A DNA stretch of 64,000 nt, taken from positions 1 through 64,000 of the forward strand of contig NZ_JASPGD010000003.1 of assembly GCF_030232885.1 (NCBI RefSeq), given 5' to 3'. The notes beneath the pieces were generated by a model, which was given only the letters and a program-made list of their open reading frames with translations, ran no database searches and had not been told where the DNA came from. The position numbers and the translations under genes are program-made. Origin of the DNA: Corynebacterium sp. MSK297 (GTDB lineage Bacteria; Actinomycetota; Actinomycetes; Mycobacteriales; Mycobacteriaceae). Below, piece after piece: positions 51,340-60,714 of the stretch (its first letter is position 1; every line of letters starts with the position of its first letter).

Positions 51340-52509
51340 ATGAATGTGCTGCCGGGAAATGAAGATCAACTCCGACAAGAGCTAACGCCTGCCGTAGATG
51401 ATCCCGTAGCATTGCAGCAAGCCTGGGAAAGAATTGCCGCTGGAGGGTTTCCCCGTCGCAGTACCGATGGGCAGTCTTATGTCTTTGCGATGCGGTACAG
51501 CGAGTTGCAGGCTATGACCACGCAGTCTTTGCCGACCTTAGTCGAGCAGAGAGAAAACGGGGTACACCTGCACATCAATCGGCTGACGGACAAGCTGAAA
51601 TATGAGCTGGGAATGATGAATCATCTGCCTGGCACAGATATCTGGACGCTCACAGTAGAAGTCTCACAGCATTACCAGGGCAGCTATGGGTTCCAACTGA
51701 CTCACGGTCCGCGGACGCCAACGATGTGCGACCCGCATGCCATTCGCACGGTGTGGAATGAGGACGGCTTCGGGCTCTCGGAGATCTCGCAACCGCTTCC
51801 GGTTTCTAACACCACAATGCAGGTGAGAAAAACCCATTGCGCTGGGGTAGATGTGTTGGTGTATGTGCCAGGAAAATCCAGACGAGCAGGGTTGCTCACG
51901 CTTTTCGACGGTGAAAAGTGGTGCAAAACCAACCTGCATGCGTGTATTTCTGCGATCAACGAAGAAGCTGAGTTACCCGTCGCGGCAGCGTTAGTGTGTA
52001 ATGATTCTAATTCGCAGCGTGTGCAGCGGCTGGGACTTGATGCAGACTTCCTAGCGGCTGTGTGTATGCAAGTGCAGGATCACGTCGTCAAGCTTATGGG
52101 AGAACTAGGGGTGGAGTTTGCCCCGGAAAAGAGTATTCTGGCAGGCCAGTCGCTCGGTGGGCTTGCGGCGTTGTATATTGCGCAGAATTACCCGCATGCT
52201 TTTCGTGAGTTCATTGTGCAGTCGCCGTCGCTATGGTGGAAACCCGATAAAACGGCGGTGCCCACGGACAACAGCCTTCAAAACAGCAGTTGGATTACTG
52301 AGCAGTTTTCAAGGCAACCTGCGATGCCGCGCTTGCGTATTGATGTGGGGGCGCGCGAGGATATCGGGGTGGCGAAAGCTCATCTGCTCGTGTGCAAACT
52401 CAGCGATTGCGGGTGGCCACACCAGTTGAAAGTCTATGAGGGTGGGCATGACTATGTCGCGTGGAGGGCGCAGTTAGTGGCGCATCTTCGGGAAATTGCT
52501 ATTGCCTGA
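51340..52509 (+). CDS. fes: Enterochelin esterase-like siderophore hydrolase
   Basis: A 389-residue protein with an N-terminal enterochelin-esterase domain and a C-terminal alpha/beta-hydrolase: nucleophile elbow GQSLGG (Ser about 260), then YEGGHDYVAWR carrying the catalytic His. Fes-type enzymes hydrolyse ferric tris-catecholate siderophores in the cytoplasm to release iron. No signal peptide, consistent with a cytoplasmic role. It is followed by a siderophore-binding lipoprotein, each gene with its own DtxR-like box. Confidence 0.8.
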   Translation: MNVLPGNEDQLRQELTPAVDDPVALQQAWERIAAGGFPRRSTDGQSYVFAMRYSELQAMTTQSLPTLVEQRENGVHLHINRLTDKLKYELGMMNHLPGTDIWTLTVEVSQHYQGSYGFQLTHGPRTPTMCDPHAIRTVWNEDGFGLSEISQPLPVSNTTMQVRKTHCAGVDVLVYVPGKSRRAGLLTLFDGEKWCKTNLHACISAINEEAELPVAAALVCNDSNSQRVQRLGLDADFLAAVCMQVQDHVVKLMGELGVEFAPEKSILAGQSLGGLAALYIAQNYPHAFREFIVQSPSLWWKPDKTAVPTDNSLQNSSWITEQFSRQPAMPRLRIDVGAREDIGVAKAHLLVCKLSDCGWPHQLKVYEGGHDYVAWRAQLVAHLREIAIA

Positions 52510-52519
52510 CACTTATTTG

Positions 52520-52538
52520 TGAGGTTAGACTATCCAAT
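52520..52538. promoter_or_regulatory. DtxR-like box upstream of the siderophore-binding protein
   Basis: TGAGGTTAGACTATCCAAT matches the 19-bp DtxR consensus at 14 positions, with both half-site cores (GGTTAG, CTATCC) visible. Iron-dependent repression is likely. Confidence 0.6.
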
Positions 52539-52558
52539 TAGGCTATGACTTGGTTCAT

Positions 52559-52612
52559 GCAGATTCAGGCTCAGATTCAGATTCAGATTCAGACCTAGAT
52601 TCAGATACAGAA
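52559..52612. repeat. CAGATT hexanucleotide repeats in the leader of the binding-protein gene
   Basis: Seven to eight perfect or near-perfect CAGATT units lie between the DtxR-like box and the ribosome-binding site (AAGG, seven bases before the ATG). Confidence 0.8.
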
Positions 52613-52619
52613 GGTAAAA

Positions 52620-53717
52620 ATGAAAATTCGTCGTCACGCACAGATTATTGGAGCCGCTCTCACCGCAAGCAGTGTAGTGCTCGTTAGCTGCAGCCAAGCT
52701 GACGAATCCGCCGATGGATCGGATGCCGCAAGCACGAGTGCGCAAGCCACGAGTTCGGAAACTGCTGGAGACAGTGCTGGCAGTGAAGATGAAGCCACCT
52801 CATGGCCGCGGACTGTGGATTCACTCGTTGTGAACAACGGCGAGGTCACTGGTGATACCGAAGAAGTTGAAATTACCGAGCAGCCGAAGAGTATTGTCTC
52901 GACTTCGGTGACTTTGACCGGTTCCTTGCTGGCAATGGATGCACCCATCAAGGCAACTGGTGGTGCGGCGGCCGGCGGTTTGGCCGACGAGCAGGGATTT
53001 TTCCTGCAATGGGCCGACGAAGCCACAGAACAAGGCGTCGAAAGCCTGTACAACCTTGAGGTAGATGTGGAGGCAATTGCAGCGCAGGATCCGGACATGA
53101 TCGTTGTGAGCGCCAGCGGCCAGGATTCGGCGGTGGCTGAATATGACAAGCTCAGTGCCATTGGTGTGCCCGTCGTGGTGGTTGATTATTCTGACCAGGG
53201 GTGGGATGAGATCATGAGCTTGCTTGCAGAGGCCACCGGGCATGAAAAGGATGCTGCTGAGGCGATGCAAAAGTATGAGGATCGCCTGGAAGAGGTCACC
53301 AAGGCCATCGAGCTGCCAAAGCAACCGACGAACTTTGTCATGCCGCTGCCTGGTGATCGCGGTTTGAACTTCTGGAGCGCGGAGTCAGCGCAGGGGCAGC
53401 TGCTGGAAGACGTCGGTTTTGAAATTGCGGTGCCGGACGACAAGATCGTTGATACCGCTGGACCGCGCGGTGCGCGCAAGGACGTCAAGACCGTGGTCCC
53501 GGAGAACGCCCCGAAGGCCATCACCGGTGAAACCGTGTTGACGATGAGCACCACCGGCGAAGACCCAGTCGAGGAGTTGAAGAACAACCCACTGTTGGCC
53601 AACAACCCGGCCATCGCGAACGACGCCATCTACTTGCTGAGCCCAGAGCTGTTCCGCATGGACTTCTACAGCGCGATGATGATGCTCGACCAGCTGGGAG
53701 AGCACTTCGCGAAGTAA
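52620..53717 (+). CDS. Iron-siderophore ABC transporter substrate-binding lipoprotein
   Basis: A 365-residue protein with a lipoprotein signal peptide, lipobox VLVSC with acylated Cys24, an acidic Ser/Ala linker, then a FepB/FhuD-type binding fold (QPKSIVSTSVTLTGSLLAMDAPIKATGG ... YNLEVDVEAIAAQDPDMIVVSASGQ ... IGVPVVVVDYSDQGWDEIMSLLAEATG). It captures ferric siderophore outside the membrane. No permease or ATPase gene is adjacent, so the rest of the transporter must be elsewhere. Linked to the Fes-like esterase upstream. Confidence 0.87.
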   Translation: MKIRRHAQIIGAALTASSVVLVSCSQADESADGSDAASTSAQATSSETAGDSAGSEDEATSWPRTVDSLVVNNGEVTGDTEEVEITEQPKSIVSTSVTLTGSLLAMDAPIKATGGAAAGGLADEQGFFLQWADEATEQGVESLYNLEVDVEAIAAQDPDMIVVSASGQDSAVAEYDKLSAIGVPVVVVDYSDQGWDEIMSLLAEATGHEKDAAEAMQKYEDRLEEVTKAIELPKQPTNFVMPLPGDRGLNFWSAESAQGQLLEDVGFEIAVPDDKIVDTAGPRGARKDVKTVVPENAPKAITGETVLTMSTTGEDPVEELKNNPLLANNPAIANDAIYLLSPELFRMDFYSAMMMLDQLGEHFAK

Positions 53718-53789
53718 GAATCCCGACTAAGGCGAGCGCTGTTGCCGCCTGCACTATGAGCTTTATCTGGGAATTTCACAATTAATGTA

Positions 53790-55463
53790 TTATTCGGGGC
53801 TAAACAGCGTCGAGAATTCATCCATTGCGCAAGCCATTGTGGCGTGAGTCGATAAACTCAGCCCGGATTCCCGCAGACCTGCAACCCTGTTGTGGATTGC
53901 GCGTAGCTGGGGTTGGAATTGTTTCATATTGTCTGCATTAAAACTCCACATGTTCAAGGCACGCTGCAACCAGGTGAGATCGTTGTGCCAGAGTTGTTGT
54001 TCTTGCGTGTTTGTGAGTTGCTCGTGCTCCTCTTCACCTGGTGCCTTCTTCTTTTTGGATTGTTGAGACTGCTCCCACGGGTCGTCGACCGGAGCGTTTA
54101 TGCCGTTGTCATTATTAAGGTCATTGCTAACGTCATTGCTGACGTTACTGCCAATATCACTGGGGGTCTCAGTTTCATCGTCATGCACAGTACTGTGTTG
54201 CATTTGCTGTTGTGCTTGTTCAGCGCTCTGCTTTTCTTGCCGACGTTTTTCCTTTTGGGCTTCTTCCCGGTGAGCTTTGCGTACACAGGCCATTTTTTGT
54301 CGCAGCGTTTGTACCCACCGGCGGTTCGGTTTAGCTAGTGGGCCTTCTGCGTCGGTGGATTGCCAGGTGCCGTCAGCGAATAGCCACACGATGGTTCCGC
54401 TGACTGGTTCGAAGATGGGGCGGGCGCGTTTGTCGGTTTTGATGTTGTGGTGGTGTTGGCACAGTGAGATGAGGTTGGCTGGGGTTGTTGGCCCGCCGTC
54501 GTGGTATTCGATGACGTGGTCCATTTGGCAGCTGGTTGCGGGTTTTGTGCAGCCTGGGTAGCGACAGTGTCCATCGCGGCCGGTTATGGCAGCGCGCATG
54601 GTTGGTGTGGTGGTATAGCCTGTGACTTCGTGGTGGGCTGTGGCATCCATGTCGTGGTGTTTGCCTGCTTTATCGGCGAGGTTGTCGGCTGCGGTGCCAA
54701 ATAGCGTGGTTACACCAGCACCGGTATCTGTGGAGACGAACAGTGGGGCGTCGGCAATATCGTTGGCGCGGTAGCAATTTAAGGTCACGGATGTGTGTGC
54801 TTTACCTAGTAGTAAGTCCACGACGGCGTCGCGAAGCGAAATGCCTGCTGTTTTCGCATGCTCATGCACGTGGGCATCGATCTTCACAGCGGTGGCGGCG
54901 TCGGTGTCGAAGTGAAACTCGTGGGTGTCGTCGCCATTGCGGCTGCCCAGCGGAATAGCGTGGACTTCATAATTTTTCCGTGTCGGATTCTTTTTCTGCT
55001 TCTGACGAACAGAGGAATCATGGGCTTCAATTTCGCGATTAATGCGGTTGGTGATGCTCCGTCTCGACGGCATCTGCTGCGCAGGTTTGGTTGGCGTGAG
55101 ATATTCGACCAGCAAGTTATCGATGACAGCGAACAAGTGTGCGTTGACATCGCCGGCTTTAACCATTGCGCGGTCAATCGCGATCCACCGATCTATGTCG
55201 ATATGCCACATCGTCGTCGCTAAATCACGCAGTTTAGGCAGATCAGTCATGCGATAAAACGCGCCGATGATGTCGCCAACCTTGTGGCTGCTCAGGCCGC
55301 TGGTTTCCATGAGTTCTTTGAGTAAAAGATCGTAATCGTAATGCTCAAAATCAATGAGGGAATCCCAGGCGTGAAACTCTTGTCGACGCAGGCCCAGCAT
55401 GGTTTGGGCGTCTTCGTCGTGAGGGTTGCAGTGCGTGAAATAAGCGGTGGCGTCGGCGTTCAC
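53790..55463 (-). CDS. DUF222/HNH endonuclease-signature protein
   Basis: A 557-residue protein of the actinobacterial 13E12-like family: helical DUF222-type N-terminal region, then an HNH/zinc motif DGHCRYPGCTKPATSCQMDHVIEYHDGGPTTPANLISLCQHHH with conserved Cys pairs and His. The C-terminal part is Gln/Lys/Asn/Asp-rich, with SNDVSNDLNND repeats. GTG start 55463 with GGGAGGG upstream. These genes are often multi-copy and associated with mobile elements; catalytic activity is unproven. Confidence 0.8.
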   Translation of the reverse strand: MNADATAYFTHCNPHDEDAQTMLGLRRQEFHAWDSLIDFEHYDYDLLLKELMETSGLSSHKVGDIIGAFYRMTDLPKLRDLATTMWHIDIDRWIAIDRAMVKAGDVNAHLFAVIDNLLVEYLTPTKPAQQMPSRRSITNRINREIEAHDSSVRQKQKKNPTRKNYEVHAIPLGSRNGDDTHEFHFDTDAATAVKIDAHVHEHAKTAGISLRDAVVDLLLGKAHTSVTLNCYRANDIADAPLFVSTDTGAGVTTLFGTAADNLADKAGKHHDMDATAHHEVTGYTTTPTMRAAITGRDGHCRYPGCTKPATSCQMDHVIEYHDGGPTTPANLISLCQHHHNIKTDKRARPIFEPVSGTIVWLFADGTWQSTDAEGPLAKPNRRWVQTLRQKMACVRKAHREEAQKEKRRQEKQSAEQAQQQMQHSTVHDDETETPSDIGSNVSNDVSNDLNNDNGINAPVDDPWEQSQQSKKKKAPGEEEHEQLTNTQEQQLWHNDLTWLQRALNMWSFNADNMKQFQPQLRAIHNRVAGLRESGLSLSTHATMACAMDEFSTLFSPE

Positions 55464-55829
55464 GGATTCCCTCCCCGAATATGCTTGCTAACTGGAATGT
55501 CTCTAGTCTAACGCACGCAACGTAAAAACACAACAGTGTTCGAATAAAAATAAGCCCTTAAAATTTGGGGCAGCAACCTGGGGAACCTCCCGACAGGGTG
55601 GTGTGGGGGTATGATTTTTCCAGTTAGATGGGGTGTATAGCAGATTTTTAGCCTTGTCGCTATCGAATATTGCACAGCATAATGTGCAAGTTTTGTGTAT
55701 CGATTTAATTTTCGTATTGACCCATAGGTGGTCGGTGAGTGAGGGTTTCTCAGACTCGCCCAAATTATAAGAATTGTAAAGATTGTAAGAGTTGTAAGCA
55801 GTAGTAAGGGGATTGTCTATAATGACGGT
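55464..55829. other. AT-rich intergenic region
   Basis: 366 bases with clearly lower GC than the surroundings and no credible ORF. Near its right end TTGTAAAGATTGTAAGAGTTGTAAG repeats a TTGTAA unit three times just before the AAA ATPase start. Confidence 0.45.
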
Positions 55830-57003
55830 ATGACGCGTACGAAAAACCCATTTAGTCCAGGAACTGGCACGACTCCACCGTATCTTGCTGGTCGGGTAGA
55901 AGAACTTACTGATTTTCGGTACGCGCTATTGGACGGGCCCGGGTCACATGAACGTCTTAGTCTGGTATCTGGGATGCGGGGAGTGGGCAAGACTGTATTG
56001 CTCAATGAGTTTGAAGATATCGCTCGTGCAGAGTCCTGGTGGGTCATCTCGGAAACCGCGACACCAGGTTTTATGGAAAGAATCCGTGATAAAATCTATT
56101 CTTTCGCAAAAGACCAGTTTGACCTAGTTTCGCGAAAACTGACGGGCCTTAATATTGCTTCGCTCGGAGGCATTCAGTTGAGTGAAGCAGAAAAATTCAC
56201 GCCAACGGTTACACTTCGTGATGTTCTTACAGATTTTTTGGAATTACAGGCAGAGCGAGATGAAAAGCTAAATCAACCACCCGTCGGGGTGCTGATAACG
56301 CTCGATGAACTCCACTACTACCACCAGAGTGAGATCATCGAATTCGGTGCTACGATACAGCATTTGGTGCGAGAAAACCGAGAAATAGCGCTTGCAATGG
56401 CAGGGATTCCACAATCCATTAAGCCACTGTTGGCAAATGACCGGGGGAGAAATCCGGTGACATTTTTGCGTCGCGCAAATCGTATTGACTTGGGGCTTAT
56501 ATCTGACGATGACGTTGCAATCGCACTCGCAGAACCGTTGAAAAATACAGAAATTTCATGGGACGACGATGCATTAGCCGAAGCGGTCTCGATCTGTGGC
56601 GGATACCCATTCATGATTCAGTTAATCGGGCAGCAAGCTTTTCGCAAGAAGGAGGGGGAGGACGATTTCCATCGCTGCTGTTCGGACAGGTGGTGAAACT
56701 GCGCGCCGGAAATTAGGGCAATTGGTGCACGACACCGCTTTGAGTGATCTTTCACCGGTGGACCGAACATTTCTCGCTGCGATGGCAGTTGACAATGGCC
56801 CATCACGCATGGCGGATATTGCACAACGTTTAAAAGCTGATGCACAATACGTAGGAAAATATCGTGGCCGACTGCTCGAAGCCGGGGTGATCGTCCGTAC
56901 CGCCCACGGATATGTTGATTTCCAATTACCCTACATGCGTGATTATCTGCGTAAACATGTAGTCGTAGATTCATTGGCAGTAACGGACTTGTTCAATGAA
57001 TAA
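55830..57003 (+). pseudogene. AAA ATPase of the ORC/DUF-type (archaeal ATPase-like), frameshifted
   Basis: Two frames belong to one gene. The first (55830-56696) has Walker A SGMRGVGKT (residues 47-55) and Walker B VLITLDELHYY, ending in an unrelated tail after a GGGGG run (56654-56658). The +1 frame continues without a break as ISIAAVRTGGETARRKLGQLVHDTALSDLSPVDRTFLAAMAV... with a winged-helix-like end. Together they give about 390 residues, the usual length. One extra G in the run explains the break. It is a real frameshift, a sequencing error or slippage-controlled expression. Confidence 0.7.
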
Positions 57004-57054
57004 GGTGGTTGCGTTTGTAACGCTCGCGACACCCGCATCAGTAACCACGATCCA

Positions 57055-58683
57055 TTAACCCCGCGCGCGATTAATCGCGGCCATGATTTCTAACTTGCGT
57101 GGCAACGCTAAACGCCCTGGGTGCTTTCCGGACGCGCCGCCTGGGTGCTTGCCCTTGCTGCCAGGTACGCCGCCACCCGAAAAACGAGACACCGCATCGA
57201 TTCCACCACGTTTAACCTGCTCCAACACCTCGTCGACAAGCGCGGTAGACTCACCGTGCTGGGTGCTCAAACTCCCCAAAATCGCCGCAATCGCGCGGGT
57301 CTGCGAACCGTCCACCAGCTGCGATACCGCCGACAAATCAATGAAACCCTTGCCGACGCGAATGCCCGCACCCTTTGCCTGCGGCGGCTTTTTCGCACGG
57401 AAACGCTTCGCCGGCAGTGGCCGGTGTGCTGGCTTCAGAAACGGCTCCTGCTTGTCGACGGCGCGCGCCAAAACAGCAGCACGCTCCGTGATGTCATACG
57501 GGTGGTAGGAATCCATGTGGATCACGGTGTCCGCGACATCAATAAATGCCGCGGAACCACCCGCAACCAGCACCGTCGACACGCCCACCGCAGCTAACCC
57601 GCGCACACGATCAACCAGGGGAGTGATCGGTTCCTTCTCCGTGGGGATCAACTCGCGCATGCGCTCATCGCGGATCATGAAATTCGTCGCGGAGGTGTCC
57701 TCGTCGATCAGCAACGTTGACGCCCCGGCCTCTAACGCCTCCATCAGCCCCGCAGCCTGGGACGTAGAACCGGAGGCATTATCCGTCGAAAAGCTCGTGG
57801 TATCCGTCTGCGCTGGCAGGTTAGAAATGAATTGCGAAATATCCACCCGAGTGATCGCGCGGCCATCCTCGGCGCGCAGGGAAGCAGCGGAATCGACGGT
57901 GATCGCAAACTCGCGGCCATCACCAGCAACGTGGTTGTACACGCCACGTTCCAGCGCTTTCAGCAACGTGGACTTTCCGTGATAACCGCCGCCAACAATC
58001 ACCGTGACACCAGCAGGAACACCCATGCCAGCGATTTCGCGTCCCGACGGCAACTGGAACCTGGTGCGCAGCGAATCCGGTGAGCGAAACGGCACCGCCT
58101 TGTCTGCCGGGGTGTCGCGGTGGCCAGCAGCGCGCGGCAAACACGAGCCATCGCCGATAAACGCGATCAAGCCTCGTCCCGGAAGCTGTTCGCGCAGGTA
58201 GTTCTGGTCGCGCTCTAGCAGCACCGCTTCGCGCAGGTCGTCGGCAGGAAAATCGAGCGCCTGGTCCAGGGCTGCTGGAAGCACGTCGCACAGCAAAGCC
58301 CGTGCCTTGCGGCCCAGGATCTTGCGGCCGCGGGCTGGCAGTTGCACCTCGATGCGCAGGGTAGCGGTGCTAGAACCGTCGGCAAGCACGACGCTGGCCC
58401 GGTCCAATACCTGCTGGCCCGGCTGGTCAATGTGCAAGTCGCGGTCGCCGGAAAAGGCCTGGGCAATGCGGCGCGTCAGGAAATCACGCGCGGCCACCCC
58501 CGCCAACTCTGCAGGAACCGGATTGGGCACGTCGACCTGCATCAGTGACGGCGGAGCAAAAGGATCAGACTGCACTTTATCCACGCGCAGCCGGTATTCG
58601 CCCAGCTCATAGCTGCCGTGCAATTTCTTGTAGGCGCCATAACCAGCGCCGTCGAGGGAAGTTAATAAACGTGCAAGGCTCAT
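57055..58683 (-). CDS. ABC-ATPase domain protein (COG3044 type)
   Basis: A 542-residue soluble protein with one P-loop, GGGYHGKSTLLKALERGVYNHVAGDGRE, followed by SFSTDNASGSTSQAAGLMEALEAGASTLLIDEDTSATNFMIRD, where STSQA replaces the LSGGQ signature and LLIDED is Walker B. This unusual ABC-ATPase family has no transmembrane partner and no known biochemical role. A Gly/Lys-rich segment (SGGGVPGSKGKHPGGASGKHPG) near the C-terminus contains short repeats. Confidence 0.8.
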   Translation of the reverse strand: MSLARLLTSLDGAGYGAYKKLHGSYELGEYRLRVDKVQSDPFAPPSLMQVDVPNPVPAELAGVAARDFLTRRIAQAFSGDRDLHIDQPGQQVLDRASVVLADGSSTATLRIEVQLPARGRKILGRKARALLCDVLPAALDQALDFPADDLREAVLLERDQNYLREQLPGRGLIAFIGDGSCLPRAAGHRDTPADKAVPFRSPDSLRTRFQLPSGREIAGMGVPAGVTVIVGGGYHGKSTLLKALERGVYNHVAGDGREFAITVDSAASLRAEDGRAITRVDISQFISNLPAQTDTTSFSTDNASGSTSQAAGLMEALEAGASTLLIDEDTSATNFMIRDERMRELIPTEKEPITPLVDRVRGLAAVGVSTVLVAGGSAAFIDVADTVIHMDSYHPYDITERAAVLARAVDKQEPFLKPAHRPLPAKRFRAKKPPQAKGAGIRVGKGFIDLSAVSQLVDGSQTRAIAAILGSLSTQHGESTALVDEVLEQVKRGGIDAVSRFSGGGVPGSKGKHPGGASGKHPGRLALPRKLEIMAAINRARG

Positions 58684-58797
58684 GCGACCCAGCCTACGTA
58701 TTGGGCGGGGTGTCGTGGAAAGCCACCGAAAAACTACCGCGGCGCCCTATTTCTGAGAGTTGTCCGGAGGGTTCTTCCGAGAATTAGCTGACGTAAT

Positions 58798-60033
58798 CTA
58801 CTGCCGATAACTAGCCAAGAAATTACCCAAGCGCTCAATCGCATTCTCGAGCTGTGACGCCCACGGCAATGTGACCACGCGGAAGTGATCCGGGTGCGGC
58901 CAGTTAAAGCCTGTGCCCTGCACCATCAGAATCTTTTCTTGTTTCAAAATATCCAGCATCAGCTTCGCGTCGTCATGAATTTCATGCACATTCGGGTCCA
59001 ACTTCGGGAAGCAATACAATGCACCCTTTGGCTTGACGACGGATACCCCCGGGATTTCACTGAGCTTTTCGTAAGCGATATCCCGTTGCTTCAACAACCG
59101 CCCGCCCTGGCCGGTCAATTGGTAAATCGATTGCTGCCCACCGAGTGCCACCTGGATTGCGTGCTGCGCTGGCACATTCGGGCACAAACGCGTACCAGCC
59201 AGCATCTCCAAGCCTTCGATCAAACCAGCAGCATTCCGCTTCGGCCCCGTAATCACCATCCAGCCGGCTCGGTAGCCGGCCACACGGTAAGCCTTCGACA
59301 AACCATTAAAAGTAATGCATATCAGATCCGGCGCCAAGGACGCGGTGGAAATGTGCTTGGCGTCGTCATAAAGAATCCGGTCGTAGATTTCGTCGGAAAG
59401 CAACAACAGCTGGTGCTCGCGGGCAATATCAACCAGCTGCTGCAGCACCTCACGCGAATACACCGCGCCCGTGGGGTTATTCGGGTTGATGATCACCAGC
59501 GCCTTGGTTTTCGGGGTGATCTTGGACTTCAGATCCTCAATATCCGGGTTCCAGTCATCATCCTCATTGCCCAAATAATGCACCGGAACACCGCCAGCCA
59601 GGGAGGTGGCCGCAGACCACAAAGGATAATCCGGGGCTGGGATCAGTACCTCGTCGCCGTCGTTCAGCAGCGCCTGGGTGGTCATGGTGATCAGCTCGGA
59701 AACCCCATTGCCCAAAAAGACATCGTCAATATCGAACGCTGGGAAATCCTCCAACTCATAGCGAGTGACGATCGCCCGGCGCGCCGGAACAATGCCCTTC
59801 GAGGTGGAATAACCCTGCGCAGTGGGCAGCGCGGAAATCATATCCCGCATGATCACATCCGGGGCATCAAAACCAAACGTCGCCGGATTGCCTGTGTTCA
59901 GCTTCAGGATGCGGTGGCCGTCCGCCTCCATGCGCTCGGCCAAATCCGCGACCGGGCCGCGGATCGCGTAGGCCATATTCTTGATCTTGTCGGATTGATC
60001 AAAAATGCGCGCAGGGTGACGTGGATGACTCAT
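58798..60033 (-). CDS. alaT: Alanine/aspartate-type PLP aminotransferase
   Basis: A 411-residue fold type I aminotransferase: PLP-lysine in FNGLSKAYRVAGYRAGWM, with NPNNPTGAVYSREVLQQL and DEIYDRILYD contributing cofactor-binding Asn/Asp/Tyr. It resembles AlaT of C. glutamicum, which makes alanine from pyruvate and glutamate. The gene is monocistronic or followed by the ABC-ATPase gene (about 115 bases). Confidence 0.85.
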   Translation of the reverse strand: MSHPRHPARIFDQSDKIKNMAYAIRGPVADLAERMEADGHRILKLNTGNPATFGFDAPDVIMRDMISALPTAQGYSTSKGIVPARRAIVTRYELEDFPAFDIDDVFLGNGVSELITMTTQALLNDGDEVLIPAPDYPLWSAATSLAGGVPVHYLGNEDDDWNPDIEDLKSKITPKTKALVIINPNNPTGAVYSREVLQQLVDIAREHQLLLLSDEIYDRILYDDAKHISTASLAPDLICITFNGLSKAYRVAGYRAGWMVITGPKRNAAGLIEGLEMLAGTRLCPNVPAQHAIQVALGGQQSIYQLTGQGGRLLKQRDIAYEKLSEIPGVSVVKPKGALYCFPKLDPNVHEIHDDAKLMLDILKQEKILMVQGTGFNWPHPDHFRVVTLPWASQLENAIERLGNFLASYRQ

Positions 60034-60054
60034 TCCTCTATCTTGCCAAAAACG

Positions 60055-60714
60055 CTAACGGTTTTTCCATTTGTTCAACTGTTCGCGCGCCATGTTCATC
60101 GCATCCCCGCTCAACTCCGCAGCCTGCGCCCGACGCTCCGCCCACTGCTGGCGCGTCAACTCCTTGTGCTCTGCGCGACGCGAAGCCTCTGCAGCGCGGA
60201 TTTCTTTGCGACGCTGCCGCTCCAACTGCGCCGGTGACGGGCGGTGCCAGGAATCCGGGCCGATCTGCATGACATACAGTGCGATCCAAATCGCCGGAAC
60301 CACGAATGCACTCAGCATCGCTAAGCCGCCGAACAACACGGCAGTGCCGGTGCTTCCCGCCTCGAAGGCCAACGCGACGAAGCCCGGAAACGCGATCATG
60401 CCCGCCAGCGACGTCAGAATCGACGTGCCCAGCCGCGGCTTCTTCGCGGCCTCCCGTGCGCGCTGCACCTGGGATTCGGAATAGTACTTCTCGACGGCGC
60501 CGCCGGTGGCTTGCTGCGTAAACGGGATATCCACGAATACCTGATCCAGGTCGCGCTGGTATTGCGCCTGGGCGACGGCCGCGCACCGATCGTCAAATTC
60601 GTCGATCTGTAAACGGCCTTCCGCTAAGGCGTGTCCCAGGGCGTTCATCGCCTGGTCGCGGTCTGCATCCGACAGGCGCATCGACGCATCACTCTGATTG
60701 AACGGGGTGCTCAT
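60055..60714 (-). CDS. DUF1707 domain membrane protein
   Basis: A 219-residue protein with an N-terminal DUF1707 (RLSDADRDQAMNALGHALAEGRLQIDEFDDRCAAVAQAQYQRDLDQVFVDIP) and two TM helices, then a basic C-terminal helix. DUF1707 is an actinobacterial domain of unknown function, often fused to transmembrane or sensor parts. Its start overlaps the stop of the upstream DUF2335-like gene (ATGA). Confidence 0.78.
   Translation of the reverse strand: MSTPFNQSDASMRLSDADRDQAMNALGHALAEGRLQIDEFDDRCAAVAQAQYQRDLDQVFVDIPFTQQATGGAVEKYYSESQVQRAREAAKKPRLGTSILTSLAGMIAFPGFVALAFEAGSTGTAVLFGGLAMLSAFVVPAIWIALYVMQIGPDSWHRPSPAQLERQRRKEIRAAEASRRAEHKELTRQQWAERRAQAAELSGDAMNMAREQLNKWKNR

Noticed and set aside
52530-52745. 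Minus-strand ORF with LNLNLNLSLNL repeat
   Set aside because: Produced by the CAGATT repeat read backwards, overlapping the lipoprotein start.
58885-60237. Long plus-strand reading frame (450 codons) opposite alaT
   Set aside because: Antisense to a clearly coding aminotransferase; His/Gln/Arg-rich composition typical of a reverse-frame shadow, no ribosome-binding site.
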